A DNA stretch of 64,000 nucleotides, taken from NCBI GenBank assembly GCA_020633335.1, contig JACKDU010000004.1, positions 62,001 through 126,000 on the forward strand. The letters run 5' to 3'. This DNA is from Myxococcales bacterium (GTDB taxonomy: Bacteria > Myxococcota_A > Polyangia > Nannocystales > Nannocystaceae). Under the pieces are notes generated by a model that searched no databases, was not told the origin of the DNA, and saw only the letters and a program-made list of their open reading frames with translations. Shown here piece by piece: positions 1 through 8,550 of the stretch; the first letter of the stretch is position 1, and each line of letters starts with the position of its first letter. A program made the position numbers and the translations under genes.

Positions 1-789
1 GTACTCCTGGAGCTTCTTGAGCTCGTTGGAGCCGGTGCGGGCGGCGTAGAGCATGCCGATCGCGTGCTTGGTCCGCGGCAGGTACTCGATCGACTCGAGG
101 TGCGTGCGGCGGTCGTCCTGGGCCGACTTGATCAGCTCGGCCGCCTTGGCCGAGTGGAAGGTCGTCATCTCGTCGTTGGGATCCCGACGATCCGGGTAGG
201 CGATCCGGGCGAGCGCGTTGGTGTTGCCGCTCCGGGTGCGGGCGACGATCCCCATGGTCTCGTCGTAGCCGCCGAAGGAGAGGTAGGCCATCGGCAGCTC
301 CTTGCTCGCCGACGCCGCGACCAGCGCCCCGAAGCTCGGGAAGCCCTCCGCGAGGCGACCGCACATGCAGTGACGGATCCCCGAGTCGTGGCCGTTGGTC
401 TGGGTGTCGACCCCGTTCAGCACCATCAGCCTCTGGTAGTGCTTCTCGAAGAAGAGCTGGTAGTAGTTGTCGTAGCCGTCGTCGACCATGTTCCCCAGCG
501 GCGCGAACTTGATGTTGCCGGCCGTGAGGATGTCTGAGGTCGCGTACGAGCGGTTGAGGGCCTCCGGATCGTCCGGGAAGGCGTAGCCCTTCGGGTCACA
601 GAGCGAGGTCGGGTCCCACCCGCCCATCGCGTTGATCAGGACGTAGAAGGGCCCGCCGTACGTGGCGAAGAGCGGCTCCTTGCGCTTGCCGGTGATCGGA
701 TCGCGGGTGGGATCACCACCGAAGACCCGGGGAGAGACGACGCCGAGGCCGGCGAAGGCTGCGAGGGAAAGAAATTTGCGGCGGTCCAT
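1..789 (-). CDS. DUF1501-type secreted protein, 3' end cut off by window
   Basis: The N-terminal 263 codons are present and the C-terminus lies beyond base 1. The protein begins MDRRKFLSLAAFAGLG, a twin-arginine-like export signal (RRKFL), so it is probably exported folded. The mature part contains GGPFYVLINAMGGWDP and a GxDTQTNGHDSG stretch, as in DUF1501 proteins of planctomycetes and myxobacteria (a sulfatase/phosphatase-like fold). The family's biochemical role is not established. A GGAG ribosome site precedes the ATG. Only 9 nt separate it from the upstream DUF1588-type gene, so the two are one operon; DUF1501 proteins are commonly paired with such haem-motif proteins. Confidence 0.8.
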   Translation of the reverse strand, partial: MDRRKFLSLAAFAGLGVVSPRVFGGDPTRDPITGKRKEPLFATYGGPFYVLINAMGGWDPTSLCDPKGYAFPDDPEALNRSYATSDILTAGNIKFAPLGNMVDDGYDNYYQLFFEKHYQRLMVLNGVDTQTNGHDSGIRHCMCGRLAEGFPSFGALVAASASKELPMAYLSFGGYDETMGIVARTRSGNTNALARIAYPDRRDPNDEMTTFHSAKAAELIKSAQDDRRTHLESIEYLPRTKHAIGMLYAARTGSNELKKLQEY

Positions 790-798
790 GGCTGCCTC

Positions 799-3117
799 CT
801 ACTCGTGCAAGAACCGATAGTCAGAGAGCAGATAGGACATCACGCCCATCCAAGCTCGGATCGTGTAGTCAGGATCGGAGGTGACCCTCCGCTCCTCGGG
901 AAGCGGGTTGCCGGTCCACCAGTCGTTCTGGGCACCGCAGGCGCCGAGCGACTCGCCGTAGGTCATGTCGGCGACGCCCAGCTTGCCGTCCTTCCAGATG
1001 TCGATCCAGAGCGCGTAGGTCCGGTCGATCTGCGGGTCGTCGAGCTCGAGGCGCTCGCCGAGGACGTGGTGGTGGAGGTACTGGATGTTGGCCTTGATCG
1101 AGTCGATCACCGCCGGGATCGCGTTGCCGTTGTCGTCCTCCGGGAGCGAGGTCGGCTCGACGAAGGGGAAGAGGAGGCGATCCGGGGGCAGCTGCGAGAA
1201 GTCGCGGGCGGTCACCCAGCAGGACATCTCGTTCGACATGCGGGCGGCGATGTTCGCCATGATCCCGTTCGGCTCCCGGATCCGCTCGGTGATCGAGTCG
1301 GAGTCGATGCCGCCGTAGAAGATCCGGTACTCGTTGCCGCTGAGGAGGTAGTCGGTGCTGGTCGGGTTCTGCCGCCAGGGGTAGCCGGTGACCGCCTCGA
1401 TCTTCCGCGAGAGCTGCTCCGGCGGGAGGAACTGGGCGGTGCCGATCGCCGAGTAGCTCGCCGCCTTGTCGTCGGGGATCGCCTCGCGGGCGTTCTTCGC
1501 CCGGAAGAACTCCGACTTGACGAGCTCGCGGACGACCAGCTTGAAGTCGTAGCCGCTCTCGTCGAAGGCGGCCGCGACGTCCTTGATCATCATGTCCTGG
1601 ATCTCGAAGGCCTTGTGCTTGCCGAGGTAGTCGGGGTCCTCCGGATCGTTGGGCTCGTACATCACCTCCTGGCCCGTGAGCCCGGTGAAGACGGTCTGGA
1701 CGGTCGCCACCCCGAAGAGCGGCTCCGCGGCGATCTGCTGGGCGAGCCAGACGTGGGCCGTCTGGAACTGGTCGAAGGGGACGGTCTGGTCCTTGTAGCC
1801 CGGCACCCGCATGTCGGGGTACCAGCCCTCCTCCGGCGGGGCGTAGCGGCCCATCGCGTCGAAGTTCATCATCGCCCCGGCGATCGGGTCGATGTTCTCG
1901 TGGCAGACCGCGCAGTTCGGGTTGTTCATCGTCGGGTTGTGGTCGGCGATGCTGGTCGGGTCGATCGGCCGCTCGGCGAGCCGGAGGATGTCGGTCGCCA
2001 GGAAGAAGCGGTAGATCATCCGCGACCGGTGGCGGTTGCGGTTGGTGTCCGTCGTCGGGAAGCGGATGTTCCAGATCGTGTCGGAGATGATGCCGGCGTG
2101 CGGGTAGGGCGTCCCGTCCGCGAGCTTCATCTTGCCGGCCTGGAGCTCGTCCGGGTCGGTGGCGTCGGCGAAGTTGAGCGCGCCGCCGTCGATGCCGGTG
2201 ACCCGGCCGATGTCGAGGCCGAAGCTCTTCGCCGAGTAGGGCGTGAAGACCATGTAGTCGGCGGTCAGCACCTCGGTGAAGGGCCGGTTGTTGCGGACCA
2301 CGTACTTGACGAGGTTGACCCCCGAGCGGGCGACGCCGATGTTCGACCACGAGGCGAGCTGATCAGCCTGGCCGTCGAACCAGCGGCGGGTCGGGAAGTC
2401 CTCGTCGTAGAGGAGATCGATCGCCGCGGTCCCGCCGACGTAGCGGTCGGTGAGGAAGAGGTCGTTGTACCACTCGCCGAGGCGGGTGTAGAACGGGTCC
2501 TCCTCCATCATCGCGTCGAGGACCGGGTCGAGCGAGTCGATCCCGAGGCCGCGGACCTGCTCGTACTCATCCTGGGTCGGCAGGCGGCCGACGAGGGCGA
2601 GCGAGGCCTTGCGGAGGGTCTCCTCCTCGTCGAGGAGCTGGACGTCCCCGAAGTACTCGCCGAGGTCGACCGAGTTCTCGCACTCGACCGGGTTCTCGAG
2701 GCGCTCGATCATCTCCTCGATCTGCTTGTACTGATCCGACTTCTTGTCGAAGAGCGTGCCGCCCTCGTGGGAGACCCCGTCCTGGGTCGGCTTGATCAGC
2801 AGCAGCTTCCCCTGCCCCTCGACCTCGTAGCGCGCGAGATCCGAGAGGACGCGGAGGTTCGCGTCCACGTATCCCGGGTTGGCCGAACGCTCGAGGACAA
2901 ACTTCGTCGCCTTGGCTGCGCCCTGGCTGTTGTGACAGCTGACGCACGTGTCCATAAAGACAGTTGCCTTGGTCCGGAAGAACTCATCGTTCGAGACGCA
3001 CTTGCCGGTCCCCTCGCACGCCGCGAGCCCCATCGACATCGAGGCTCCGGCGAGCGCGGTCACGGCGAGCCTGCTGGCGCGGCGTCGTGCTCTTTGTTTG
3101 TTATGCGACCATCCCAT
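799..3117 (-). CDS. DUF1588-type lipoprotein with two CxxCH haem motifs
   Basis: The 772-residue protein has a lipobox LAAC with Cys34, so it is probably a periplasm-facing lipoprotein. CVSCH at residues 58-62 is a c-type haem site, and NPNCAVCHENIDP near residue 400 is the DUF1588 signature. This architecture (cytochrome-like N-terminus, then DUF1592/DUF1588-like blocks) occurs in exported proteins paired with DUF1501 proteins, as here. The exact reaction is unknown. The start is supported by a TAGGAG site 7 nt before the ATG. It leads the operon with the DUF1501-type gene. Confidence 0.82.
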   Translation of the reverse strand: MGWSHNKQRARRRASRLAVTALAGASMSMGLAACEGTGKCVSNDEFFRTKATVFMDTCVSCHNSQGAAKATKFVLERSANPGYVDANLRVLSDLARYEVEGQGKLLLIKPTQDGVSHEGGTLFDKKSDQYKQIEEMIERLENPVECENSVDLGEYFGDVQLLDEEETLRKASLALVGRLPTQDEYEQVRGLGIDSLDPVLDAMMEEDPFYTRLGEWYNDLFLTDRYVGGTAAIDLLYDEDFPTRRWFDGQADQLASWSNIGVARSGVNLVKYVVRNNRPFTEVLTADYMVFTPYSAKSFGLDIGRVTGIDGGALNFADATDPDELQAGKMKLADGTPYPHAGIISDTIWNIRFPTTDTNRNRHRSRMIYRFFLATDILRLAERPIDPTSIADHNPTMNNPNCAVCHENIDPIAGAMMNFDAMGRYAPPEEGWYPDMRVPGYKDQTVPFDQFQTAHVWLAQQIAAEPLFGVATVQTVFTGLTGQEVMYEPNDPEDPDYLGKHKAFEIQDMMIKDVAAAFDESGYDFKLVVRELVKSEFFRAKNAREAIPDDKAASYSAIGTAQFLPPEQLSRKIEAVTGYPWRQNPTSTDYLLSGNEYRIFYGGIDSDSITERIREPNGIMANIAARMSNEMSCWVTARDFSQLPPDRLLFPFVEPTSLPEDDNGNAIPAVIDSIKANIQYLHHHVLGERLELDDPQIDRTYALWIDIWKDGKLGVADMTYGESLGACGAQNDWWTGNPLPEERRVTSDPDYTIRAWMGVMSYLLSDYRFLHE

Positions 3118-3180
3118 CGTCGGCTCCTAACTTCCCTTCAAGCAGCTCGACCCCCCGTCGGCACCGTTGAAGTAGACAGC

Positions 3181-3210
3181 ATCCTACATTCCCCACCGTC
3201 TGCATCGCAA
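3181..3210 (-). promoter_or_regulatory. candidate sigma70-type promoter for the DUF1588-type operon
   Basis: On the minus strand TTGCGA (3210-3205) and TAGGAT (3186-3181) are separated by 18 nt. They lie about 65 nt upstream of the ATG at 3117 in an AT-richer patch. Prediction only. Confidence 0.35.
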
Positions 3211-3312
3211 CCTCGAATTTGACGCTGCGTTGGGGTTTGGGGGCACCAAGCCCGCGAACCGGTGTGGCCGTGCAGACCTCCAGGCGCGCGCTTCGAGGCG
3301 CTGAAAGTGACA

Positions 3313-3344
3313 GCGCCACCGCGCCGTCATCGACGCGGTGGCGC
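3313..3344 (-). terminator. perfect 11-bp hairpin downstream of the ZU5-like lipoprotein gene
   Basis: GCGCCACCGCG (3313-3323) pairs perfectly with CGCGGTGGCGC (3334-3344) across a 10-nt loop. It starts about 36 nt past the stop of the gene ending at 3380. No strong T-run follows, so it may be a weak intrinsic terminator or an mRNA end stabiliser. Confidence 0.5.
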
Positions 3345-3379
3345 ATCCTCGCGCGGGCCCTCGGCGAGGGGCGTGATCG

Positions 3380-3475
3380 CTAGGGGCCGGTCGTTCCGGT
3401 CGTCCCCGTCGTCCCCGTCGTCCCCGTCGTCGTCCCCGTCGTCCCGGTCGTCGGATCCATCCCGGTCGTGCTCGT
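3380..3475 (-). repeat. tandem GTT-Gly/Thr codon repeat in lipoprotein tail
   Basis: Units related to gtcgtcccc repeat on the plus strand and encode the GTTGTTTGTTGTT tail of the lipoprotein. Copy number is prone to slippage. It lies at the 3' end of a gene, so it is a coding repeat and not an array. Confidence 0.7.
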
Positions 3476-4636
3476 GCTCGTGCCCGTCGACATGTCGCCG
3501 GTGGTCGTCGTGTCGCCGGTCGTCGAGGTCGAGGTCGAGGGATCGGTGGTGTTGCCGTTCGGCTCACACTGGCCGTTGTCGTTGTTGCAGTCGTAGCCGT
3601 CGCCGCAGCCCGGCCCGCACTGCCCGCCGCAGGAGTCGCCGCCGCACTCGCGGCCGCCGCACTGCGGCACGCACTCGCACGCGAGCCCGTCCTCGCTCGG
3701 CGCGTAGCCGTCGATGCACTCGCAGCTCGCGCCGCCGCCGCTCTCGACGCAGGTGCCGTAGCCCGAACAGGTCTCGTCGTAGCAGGCGCTGGTGTTGAAG
3801 GCGAGGTAGCCGAGGGTGTTCACGAGATCCTGGGAGCCGACCTCGACCTGGACGACGATCGGCGAGTCGGCCTTGCCGAGGAGGAAGGGGATCATCGAGA
3901 GATCGACGTTGGCGCCGGTGAGGGAGAGGGTGATCGTCGTCGTGCCGGTGGTGCAGCCGGTGGCGATGCTCGCCCCCTGCACGCTCAGCGGCTTCGGCTT
4001 GAAGGCGCAGTAGGCCCCGCCGTTGAGGTCGCGGTTGTTCTCGCCGTTGAGATCGTAGGCGGTGAGGACGAGGTCGACGAGCGAGATCCCACTCGGGGTG
4101 AAGGCGAGGTGGAACTCGTTGGTCGTCACGCCGCCGGCGTTCGCCTCGTCGGGGGTCATCGCCAGCTGGGGATCGTTGATCGCGGCCATGGCCGCCCCGC
4201 CCTTGGCGGCGGCGATCGTCCCGAAGGCGCCGATGTAGCCGATCGCCTCCTCGCCCGATCCCATCCCGTAGGTGTGGACCTTGGTCGCGTCGCCGGGCTG
4301 GTGGAGCACCGTCGGCTCGCTGACGTCCTTGAGCTTGGAGAAGGTGACGGTCGCCGGGATCTTGAGCTTGAGATCGGTGGGCTCGAGGAGGTAGGCGTCG
4401 CTGACCTGCTCGTAGGAGGAGCGCGAGAGGTTCGCGTCGGTCTGCGAGATCTTGACGGTCCGGACCGCCCCCATCGCCCCCGGCGGGATCACGACGGTGA
4501 CGTGGTCGACGTGGATCTCCCCGCCCTCGGGGCCGATCATCGCCTCCGAGGCGTCGCCGCAGCCGACCGCGAAGAGTAGCGAGAGAGAGACGACGGGACC
4601 CGCGAGCGCACGGAGATACGAAGACCAGGTCATCAT
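3380..4636 (-). CDS. ZU5-like lipoprotein with EGF-like Cys-rich region and Thr/Gly tail
   Basis: This 418-residue protein has a lipobox ending AVGC (Cys26), then GPEGGEI and VVIPPGA, the pattern of ZU5-like domains in bacterial surface proteins. The middle is unassigned. Around residues 290-345 comes a Cys-rich stretch with EGF-like spacing (CSGYGTC..CECIDGYAPSEDG..C) and a GGRECGGDSCGGQCGPGC repeat. The C-terminus is a low-complexity tail of Ser/Thr/Gly ending in GTT repeats. Family knowledge suggests cell-surface or adhesive proteins; the ligand is unknown. The start is favoured by TACGCT 8 nt upstream. Confidence 0.75.
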   Translation of the reverse strand: MMTWSSYLRALAGPVVSLSLLFAVGCGDASEAMIGPEGGEIHVDHVTVVIPPGAMGAVRTVKISQTDANLSRSSYEQVSDAYLLEPTDLKLKIPATVTFSKLKDVSEPTVLHQPGDATKVHTYGMGSGEEAIGYIGAFGTIAAAKGGAAMAAINDPQLAMTPDEANAGGVTTNEFHLAFTPSGISLVDLVLTAYDLNGENNRDLNGGAYCAFKPKPLSVQGASIATGCTTGTTTITLSLTGANVDLSMIPFLLGKADSPIVVQVEVGSQDLVNTLGYLAFNTSACYDETCSGYGTCVESGGGASCECIDGYAPSEDGLACECVPQCGGRECGGDSCGGQCGPGCGDGYDCNNDNGQCEPNGNTTDPSTSTSTTGDTTTTGDMSTGTSTSTTGMDPTTGTTGTTTGTTGTTGTTGTTGP

Positions 4637-4644
4637 GGCATCCC

Positions 4645-4650
4645 AGCGTA
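4645..4650 (-). promoter_or_regulatory. leaderless-type -10 (TACGCT) for the ZU5-like lipoprotein gene
   Basis: The minus-strand hexamer TACGCT ends 8 nt before the ATG at 4636. A second AT-rich hexamer, TATAGA, sits further upstream near 4670-4675 and would give a leader of about 30 nt instead. Confidence 0.4.
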
Positions 4651-4693
4651 TCCTGGATCGCCGCGGGCCTCTATAGCTCTGTCGCAGCTTCGC

Positions 4694-5464
4694 TTACGTC
4701 ATCTCCGTGCCGCCGCTGAGGTCGACGAGCCACAGATCCGGGCGCATCGCCAGGGTCGGCCCCGAGGCCTGCGTCGGCAGGGGGGCGCGGAGGAGCTCGC
4801 CGAGCAGGTCCACCCAGGGACCGCACTGGTCGAGGATCCACGCGTCGCTGGTAGCGACCACGGCGCTCGTCCGCGCGAGGACGGCGTCCGGGTTGACGAC
4901 GACCTCGGCTCGCCACCCCCACCCGCGCCGCTCGGAGACCTCCTGGAGGTACGCGCGGAGGCGCCCGCTGCTCGACACTGGCCGATCGAGGTACCAGACG
5001 ATCTCGTGCGCGCCCGCGCTCGCCAGGAGGCGGCCGAGCGCGTCGACGGCGAAGCCGGTCTCGAGGACCTGACGGTAGGCGCCGTGGACGCTCGCAAGAT
5101 CGCGGTGGGCCCCGTCGACGCCGACGATCACCGTTCCGTGGGAGAGCGCCGACTCGACGGTGATCAGCGCGTTGAAGCCGTCGATCGCCAGGGAGCGACC
5201 GGCGAGCGCGGCCACCCCGACCCGCCGACGACGCCGATCCTCGGCCGCCGCGCTGGTCGCCGACGCCCGCCGCACGGCCTTCCGCTGGCGGGCGCTGAGG
5301 TCGTGGCGATCGCCGACCAGCTTGAGGGCGGCGTCCTCCGTATAGCCATGGTCCAAGAGCCAGGTGAGATCGACGACCGCGGCCCGAAGCGCCGGGCGCT
5401 GGTCGGCGGCGAAGAGGTGATCGTCGTCGGCGACCCGGCCGCGCCGCGGGCGGGGCTCGCTCAT
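4694..5464 (-). CDS. DUF434 family protein
   Basis: The 256-residue soluble protein starts MSEPRPRRGRVADDDHLF. It has the DUF434-like N-terminus (LTWLLDHGYTEDAALKLVGDRHDLSARQRKAV in segments near residues 33-65). A longer C-terminal domain follows, with IDGFNALITVESAL (residues ~95-108), VVATSDAWILDQ and several conserved Asp residues. The Asp pattern resembles PIN-like nuclease folds (DGxN at the start, a later D-rich helix), but that is an inference. The function is unknown. Its ATG overlaps the stop of a 41-codon Arg-rich ORF. It is divergent from the NAD-salvage operon. Confidence 0.72.
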   Translation of the reverse strand: MSEPRPRRGRVADDDHLFAADQRPALRAAVVDLTWLLDHGYTEDAALKLVGDRHDLSARQRKAVRRASATSAAAEDRRRRRVGVAALAGRSLAIDGFNALITVESALSHGTVIVGVDGAHRDLASVHGAYRQVLETGFAVDALGRLLASAGAHEIVWYLDRPVSSSGRLRAYLQEVSERRGWGWRAEVVVNPDAVLARTSAVVATSDAWILDQCGPWVDLLGELLRAPLPTQASGPTLAMRPDLWLVDLSGGTEMT

Positions 5465-5586
5465 CGCCGCCCCCGTCCGCGCGCGCGCGCGCGGGTCGAC
5501 GCCCGGCCGCGGGGGGCCGCCAGCGGGGCGATCAGATCGGCGGCGCGCTCGGGGCTCGGGGACATCTGCACCTCGTCGACCTGCAT
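5461..5586 (-). CDS. possible 41-residue Arg-rich leader ORF
   Basis: Reads MQVDEVQMSPSPERAADL and ends in an Arg-rich tail (STRARARGRGRR) encoded partly by a CG-dinucleotide run near 5480-5500. Its TGA overlaps the ATG of the DUF434 gene (ATGA), which suits translational coupling. The basic tail and low complexity make it weak as a protein gene; it could be a leader peptide or noise. Confidence 0.3.
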   Translation of the reverse strand: MQVDEVQMSPSPERAADLIAPLAAPRGRASTRARARGRGRR

Positions 5587-5619
5587 ACCAGAGGCGGTGA
5601 CTTCGGCAAAGATCGGCGC

Positions 5620-5648
5620 TTGACAGGGGCCTGGGCGCCGCCCAGTAT
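5620..5648 (+). promoter_or_regulatory. promoter of the NAD-salvage operon
   Basis: TTGACA (5620-5625) matches the -35 consensus. With a 17-nt spacer the -10 is CAGTAT (5643-5648), putting the start of transcription near 5655, inside the palindromic operator. The AAGGA at 5682-5686 is a good ribosome site for the ATG at 5694. Confidence 0.6.
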
Positions 5649-5668
5649 TAGTGTCGTTTTCACACTAA
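5648..5668 (+). promoter_or_regulatory. 21-bp palindromic operator, candidate NrtR site
   Basis: TTAGTGT-N7-ACACTAA is a perfect 7-bp inverted repeat with a 7-nt centre. It carries the GT-N7-AC core that I recall as typical for NrtR operators. It covers the predicted -10 end and transcription start, so a bound protein would block initiation. The second gene of the operon encodes an NrtR-type regulator, which suggests autorepression sensed through an ADP-ribose-type ligand. Confidence 0.65.
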
Positions 5669-5693
5669 GAAGCCAGCGCAGAAGGACCCGACG

Positions 5694-7163
5694 ATGAGCG
5701 CTCTCAACCAGCTCTACGGCGAATCGCTCGCCCTCCTCACCGATCTCTACCAGGTGACCATGGCCTATGGCTACCACCGCCTGGGGATGAGCGAGCACGA
5801 GGCGGTCTTCCACCTCTTCTTCCGGCGCGCCCCCTTCAAGGGCGGCTACGCGATCGCGGCCGGCCTCGACCTCGTGATCGATCTGATCGAGCGCCTCCGC
5901 TTCAGCGAGGCCGACCTCGAGTACCTCGGCGGGCTCACCGGCAACGACGGGCGCCCCCTCTTCGACCGCCCCTTCCTCGACCACCTCGCCGGGCTCCGCT
6001 TCACCTGCGACGTCGACGCGGCGCCCGAGGGGAGCGTGGTCTTCGCCCACGAGCCGCTCCTCCGGATCCGCGGGCCGATCATCCTCTGTCAGCTCCTCGA
6101 GACGCCGCTCCTCAATTTGATCAACTTCTCGACGCTGATCGCCACCAAGTCGGCGCGGATCTGCGAGGCCGCCGGCGACGGGCCCGTGCTCGAATTCGGC
6201 CTCCGCCGCGCGCAGGGGATCGACGGGTCGCTCTCGGCCGCCCGAGCGGCGGTGATCGGCGGCTGCGCGGCGACCTCGAATTGCCTCGCCGGCCGCCTCT
6301 ACGAGATCCCGGTCAGGGGCACCCACGCCCACTCCTGGGTGATGGCCTTCGACGGCGAGCTCGAGGCCTTCGACGCCTACGCCCAGGCGATGCCGAACAA
6401 CTGCGTCTTCCTCGTCGACACCTACGACACGCTCGAGGGGGTCAAGCACGCCGTCGAGATCGGCAAGCGGCTGCGATCGCGGGGCCACGAGATGGTCGGC
6501 GTCCGCCTCGACTCCGGCGACCTCCGGGGGCTCAGCGTCGCCGCCCGAGCGATCCTCGACGAGGGCGGCTTCCCGGGCGCGACGATCGTCGCCTCCAACG
6601 ACCTCGACGAGTACCAGATCACCGAGCTCCGCTCGAAGGGCGCGGCGATCGGCGTCTGGGGGGTCGGCACCCGCCTGGCGACCGCCTACGATCAGCCGGC
6701 GCTCGGCGGGGTCTACAAGCTCGCGGCGATCCGCGGGCCGGGCGAGCCGTGGAGCTACCGGATCAAGCTCTCCGAGGAGGCGATCAAGATCTCGAACCCG
6801 GGGATCCAGCAGGTCCGCCGCTTCCGCGGCCCCGACGGCGCCCTCCTCGGCGACCTCATCTACGACGAGGAGCTCGGCCCGAGCGGCGACGGGGTGCGGA
6901 TCGGCGGCGGCGAGGCGATGACGATGGCGGGCGCGGGCGAGGATCTCCTCGCGCCGATCTTCCGCGGCGGCGCCCGGGTCTACGACTCGCCGTCGGTCCT
7001 CGAGATGCGGGAGCGCGCGCGCGCCGAGCTCGCAAGCCTGGCGACGACGACCCGCCGCCTCGCCTCCCCGACCCCCTACCCTGTCGGCCTCGAGGCCCGC
7101 CTCCACGCGCTCCGCGAGACCCTCATCGCCCGCGCCCGCGGCCAGGAGCGAGGCGCCGGATGA
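5694..7163 (+). CDS. pncB: nicotinate phosphoribosyltransferase
   Basis: Converts nicotinate and PRPP to nicotinate mononucleotide in NAD salvage (cytoplasm). The 489 residues match the usual length. The start SLALLTDLYQVTMAYGY is the typical N-terminus. Other family blocks are EFGLRRAQGIDGSLSAARAA (residues ~168-187), GTHAHSWVMAF (~207-217; the conserved His of the family), DTYDTLEGV and VRLDSGDLRGLS (~270-281). The stop overlaps the start of the Nudix regulator gene by 4 nt, and pncA follows, so this is an NAD-salvage operon under the operator at 5648-5668. Confidence 0.95.
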   Translation: MSALNQLYGESLALLTDLYQVTMAYGYHRLGMSEHEAVFHLFFRRAPFKGGYAIAAGLDLVIDLIERLRFSEADLEYLGGLTGNDGRPLFDRPFLDHLAGLRFTCDVDAAPEGSVVFAHEPLLRIRGPIILCQLLETPLLNLINFSTLIATKSARICEAAGDGPVLEFGLRRAQGIDGSLSAARAAVIGGCAATSNCLAGRLYEIPVRGTHAHSWVMAFDGELEAFDAYAQAMPNNCVFLVDTYDTLEGVKHAVEIGKRLRSRGHEMVGVRLDSGDLRGLSVAARAILDEGGFPGATIVASNDLDEYQITELRSKGAAIGVWGVGTRLATAYDQPALGGVYKLAAIRGPGEPWSYRIKLSEEAIKISNPGIQQVRRFRGPDGALLGDLIYDEELGPSGDGVRIGGGEAMTMAGAGEDLLAPIFRGGARVYDSPSVLEMRERARAELASLATTTRRLASPTPYPVGLEARLHALRETLIARARGQERGAG

Positions 7164-7849
7164 GCTTCACCTACGAGTACCCAAGGCCGGCGCTGACCGT
7201 CGACTGCGTGGTCTTCGGGGTCGACGAGGGCGGCCTCAAGATCCTCCTCATCGAGCGCGACATCGAGCCCTTCGCCGGGCGCTGGGCGCTCCCCGGCGGC
7301 CACGTCCACATCGACGAGGAGATCGAGGACGCGGCCCGGCGGGAGCTCGAGGAGGAGACCGGCGTCGACAAGCTCTTCCTCGAGCAGCTCTACACCTTCG
7401 GCGCGGTCGACCGCGACCCCCGCGGCCGGGTCGTCACCGTCGCCTACTACGCGCTCGTCCGCCTCGCCGACCACCGGGTGCGGGCGGCGACCGACGCCCG
7501 CGACGCGGCCTGGTTCGCCGCCGACGCCCTCCCGCCGCTCGCCTTCGATCACGCGAAGATCGTCGAGGTCGCCCGCGCGCGGCTCCGCGGCAAGGTCCGC
7601 TACGAGCCGATCGGCTTCGAGCTCTTGCCGCGCAAGTTCACCCTCAGCCAGCTCCAGCGGCTCTACGAGATCGTCCTCGAGCGGCCGCTCGACAAGCGGA
7701 ATTTCCGCAAGAAGATCCTGGCGATGGAGCTCCTCGTCGAGCTCGACGAGCACGAGACCGGCGTCGCCCACCGGGCCGCCCGCCTCTACCGCTTCGATGA
7801 GCGCCGCTACCGGCGGCTGGTCCGGCAGGGCTTCAACTTCGAGATCTAG
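7160..7849 (+). CDS. nrtR: NrtR-type Nudix/winged-helix regulator
   Basis: The ATG overlaps the pncB stop (ATGA), giving a 229-residue protein. Residues 47-69 hold a complete Nudix box: G-x5-E, then x7-REL-E-EE-T-G-V. The C-terminal part (from ~150, FTLSQLQRLYEIVLERPLDKRNFRKKIL) is the winged-helix domain of NrtR proteins. NrtR represses NAD-synthesis genes and releases DNA on binding ADP-ribose. Because the Nudix box is intact, it may also hydrolyse ADP-ribose. The palindrome in front of the operon is the likely target. A plain ADP-ribose pyrophosphatase is the alternative, but the C-terminal domain argues against it. Confidence 0.85.
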   Translation: MSFTYEYPRPALTVDCVVFGVDEGGLKILLIERDIEPFAGRWALPGGHVHIDEEIEDAARRELEEETGVDKLFLEQLYTFGAVDRDPRGRVVTVAYYALVRLADHRVRAATDARDAAWFAADALPPLAFDHAKIVEVARARLRGKVRYEPIGFELLPRKFTLSQLQRLYEIVLERPLDKRNFRKKILAMELLVELDEHETGVAHRAARLYRFDERRYRRLVRQGFNFEI

Positions 7850-7886
7850 ACGGATACCTTCTCAAGAGAGAGAGCGAGACGAGCCG

Positions 7887-8504
7887 ATGCGCGCGCTGAT
7901 CCTGGTCGACCTCCAGAACGACTTCATGCCGGGGGGCGCCCTCGCGGTCGCCGACGGCGACGCGGTGGTGCCGGTCGCCAACCGCCTCCAGCCCGCCTTC
8001 GAGCTGGTGGTCGCCACCCAGGACTGGCACCCGGCGGAGCACGGCTCCTTCGCCGCCAACCACGTCGGTCGGCGGCCCGGCGAGATCATCGAGCTCGGCG
8101 GCCTCCAGCAGGTGCTCTGGCCGGTCCACTGCGTCCAGGGGAGCGCCGGCGCGGCCTTCCACGCCGACCTCGACACCACGGCGATCGATCGGATCTTTCA
8201 CAAGGGGATGGACCCGGAGATCGACTCCTACTCCGGCTTCTTCGACAACGGCCAGCGGCGCGCGACCGGGCTCGCCGACTACCTGCGGGCGAAGGGCGTC
8301 CAGGAGCTCTTCGTGATGGGGCTGGCGACCGACTACTGCGTCAAGTTCACCGCCCTCGACGCCGCCCGCCTCGGCTTCCGCACCCACCTGGTCGCCGACG
8401 GGTGCCGGGCCGTCAACCTCCGGCCGGGCGACGGCGCCGCGGCGATCGCCGAGATGGCGGCCGCCGGGATCGAGGTCGTCGCGTCGACGACGATCCGCGG
8501 GTGA
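7887..8504 (+). CDS. pncA: nicotinamidase (pyrazinamidase)
   Basis: Hydrolyses nicotinamide to nicotinate, feeding pncB. It has 205 residues from the ATG at 7887, preceded by a purine-rich AGAGAGAGCGAGA stretch. The catalytic triad is visible: Asp8 (LVDLQNDF), Lys106 (FHKGMD) and Cys151 (LATDYCVKF). Metal ligands Asp46 and His48 (TQDWHP) and His81 (WPVHCV) are also present. It lies 37 nt after the regulator gene and completes a nicotinamide-to-NaMN route in one operon. A sirtuin that would release nicotinamide is encoded at 28951-29688. Confidence 0.93.
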   Translation: MRALILVDLQNDFMPGGALAVADGDAVVPVANRLQPAFELVVATQDWHPAEHGSFAANHVGRRPGEIIELGGLQQVLWPVHCVQGSAGAAFHADLDTTAIDRIFHKGMDPEIDSYSGFFDNGQRRATGLADYLRAKGVQELFVMGLATDYCVKFTALDAARLGFRTHLVADGCRAVNLRPGDGAAAIAEMAAAGIEVVASTTIRG

Positions 8505-8550
8505 TCGCGCTGGCGCCCTCGCGGGCGGCGATCTGTGGCATCCTCCGCCC

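Noticed and set aside
869..2350. Long minus-strand Arg/Pro-rich ORF inside the DUF1588-type gene
   Set aside because: It overlaps the conserved haem-motif gene in another frame; long open shadow frames are common at this GC content.
3380..3480. Tandem repeats as a CRISPR array
   Set aside because: Units are 9-12 bp, have no spacers and lie inside a lipoprotein coding sequence.
5480..5500. CG-dinucleotide run as a Z-DNA or regulatory element
   Set aside because: It encodes the Arg-rich end of a tiny ORF and such runs are expected at this GC content.
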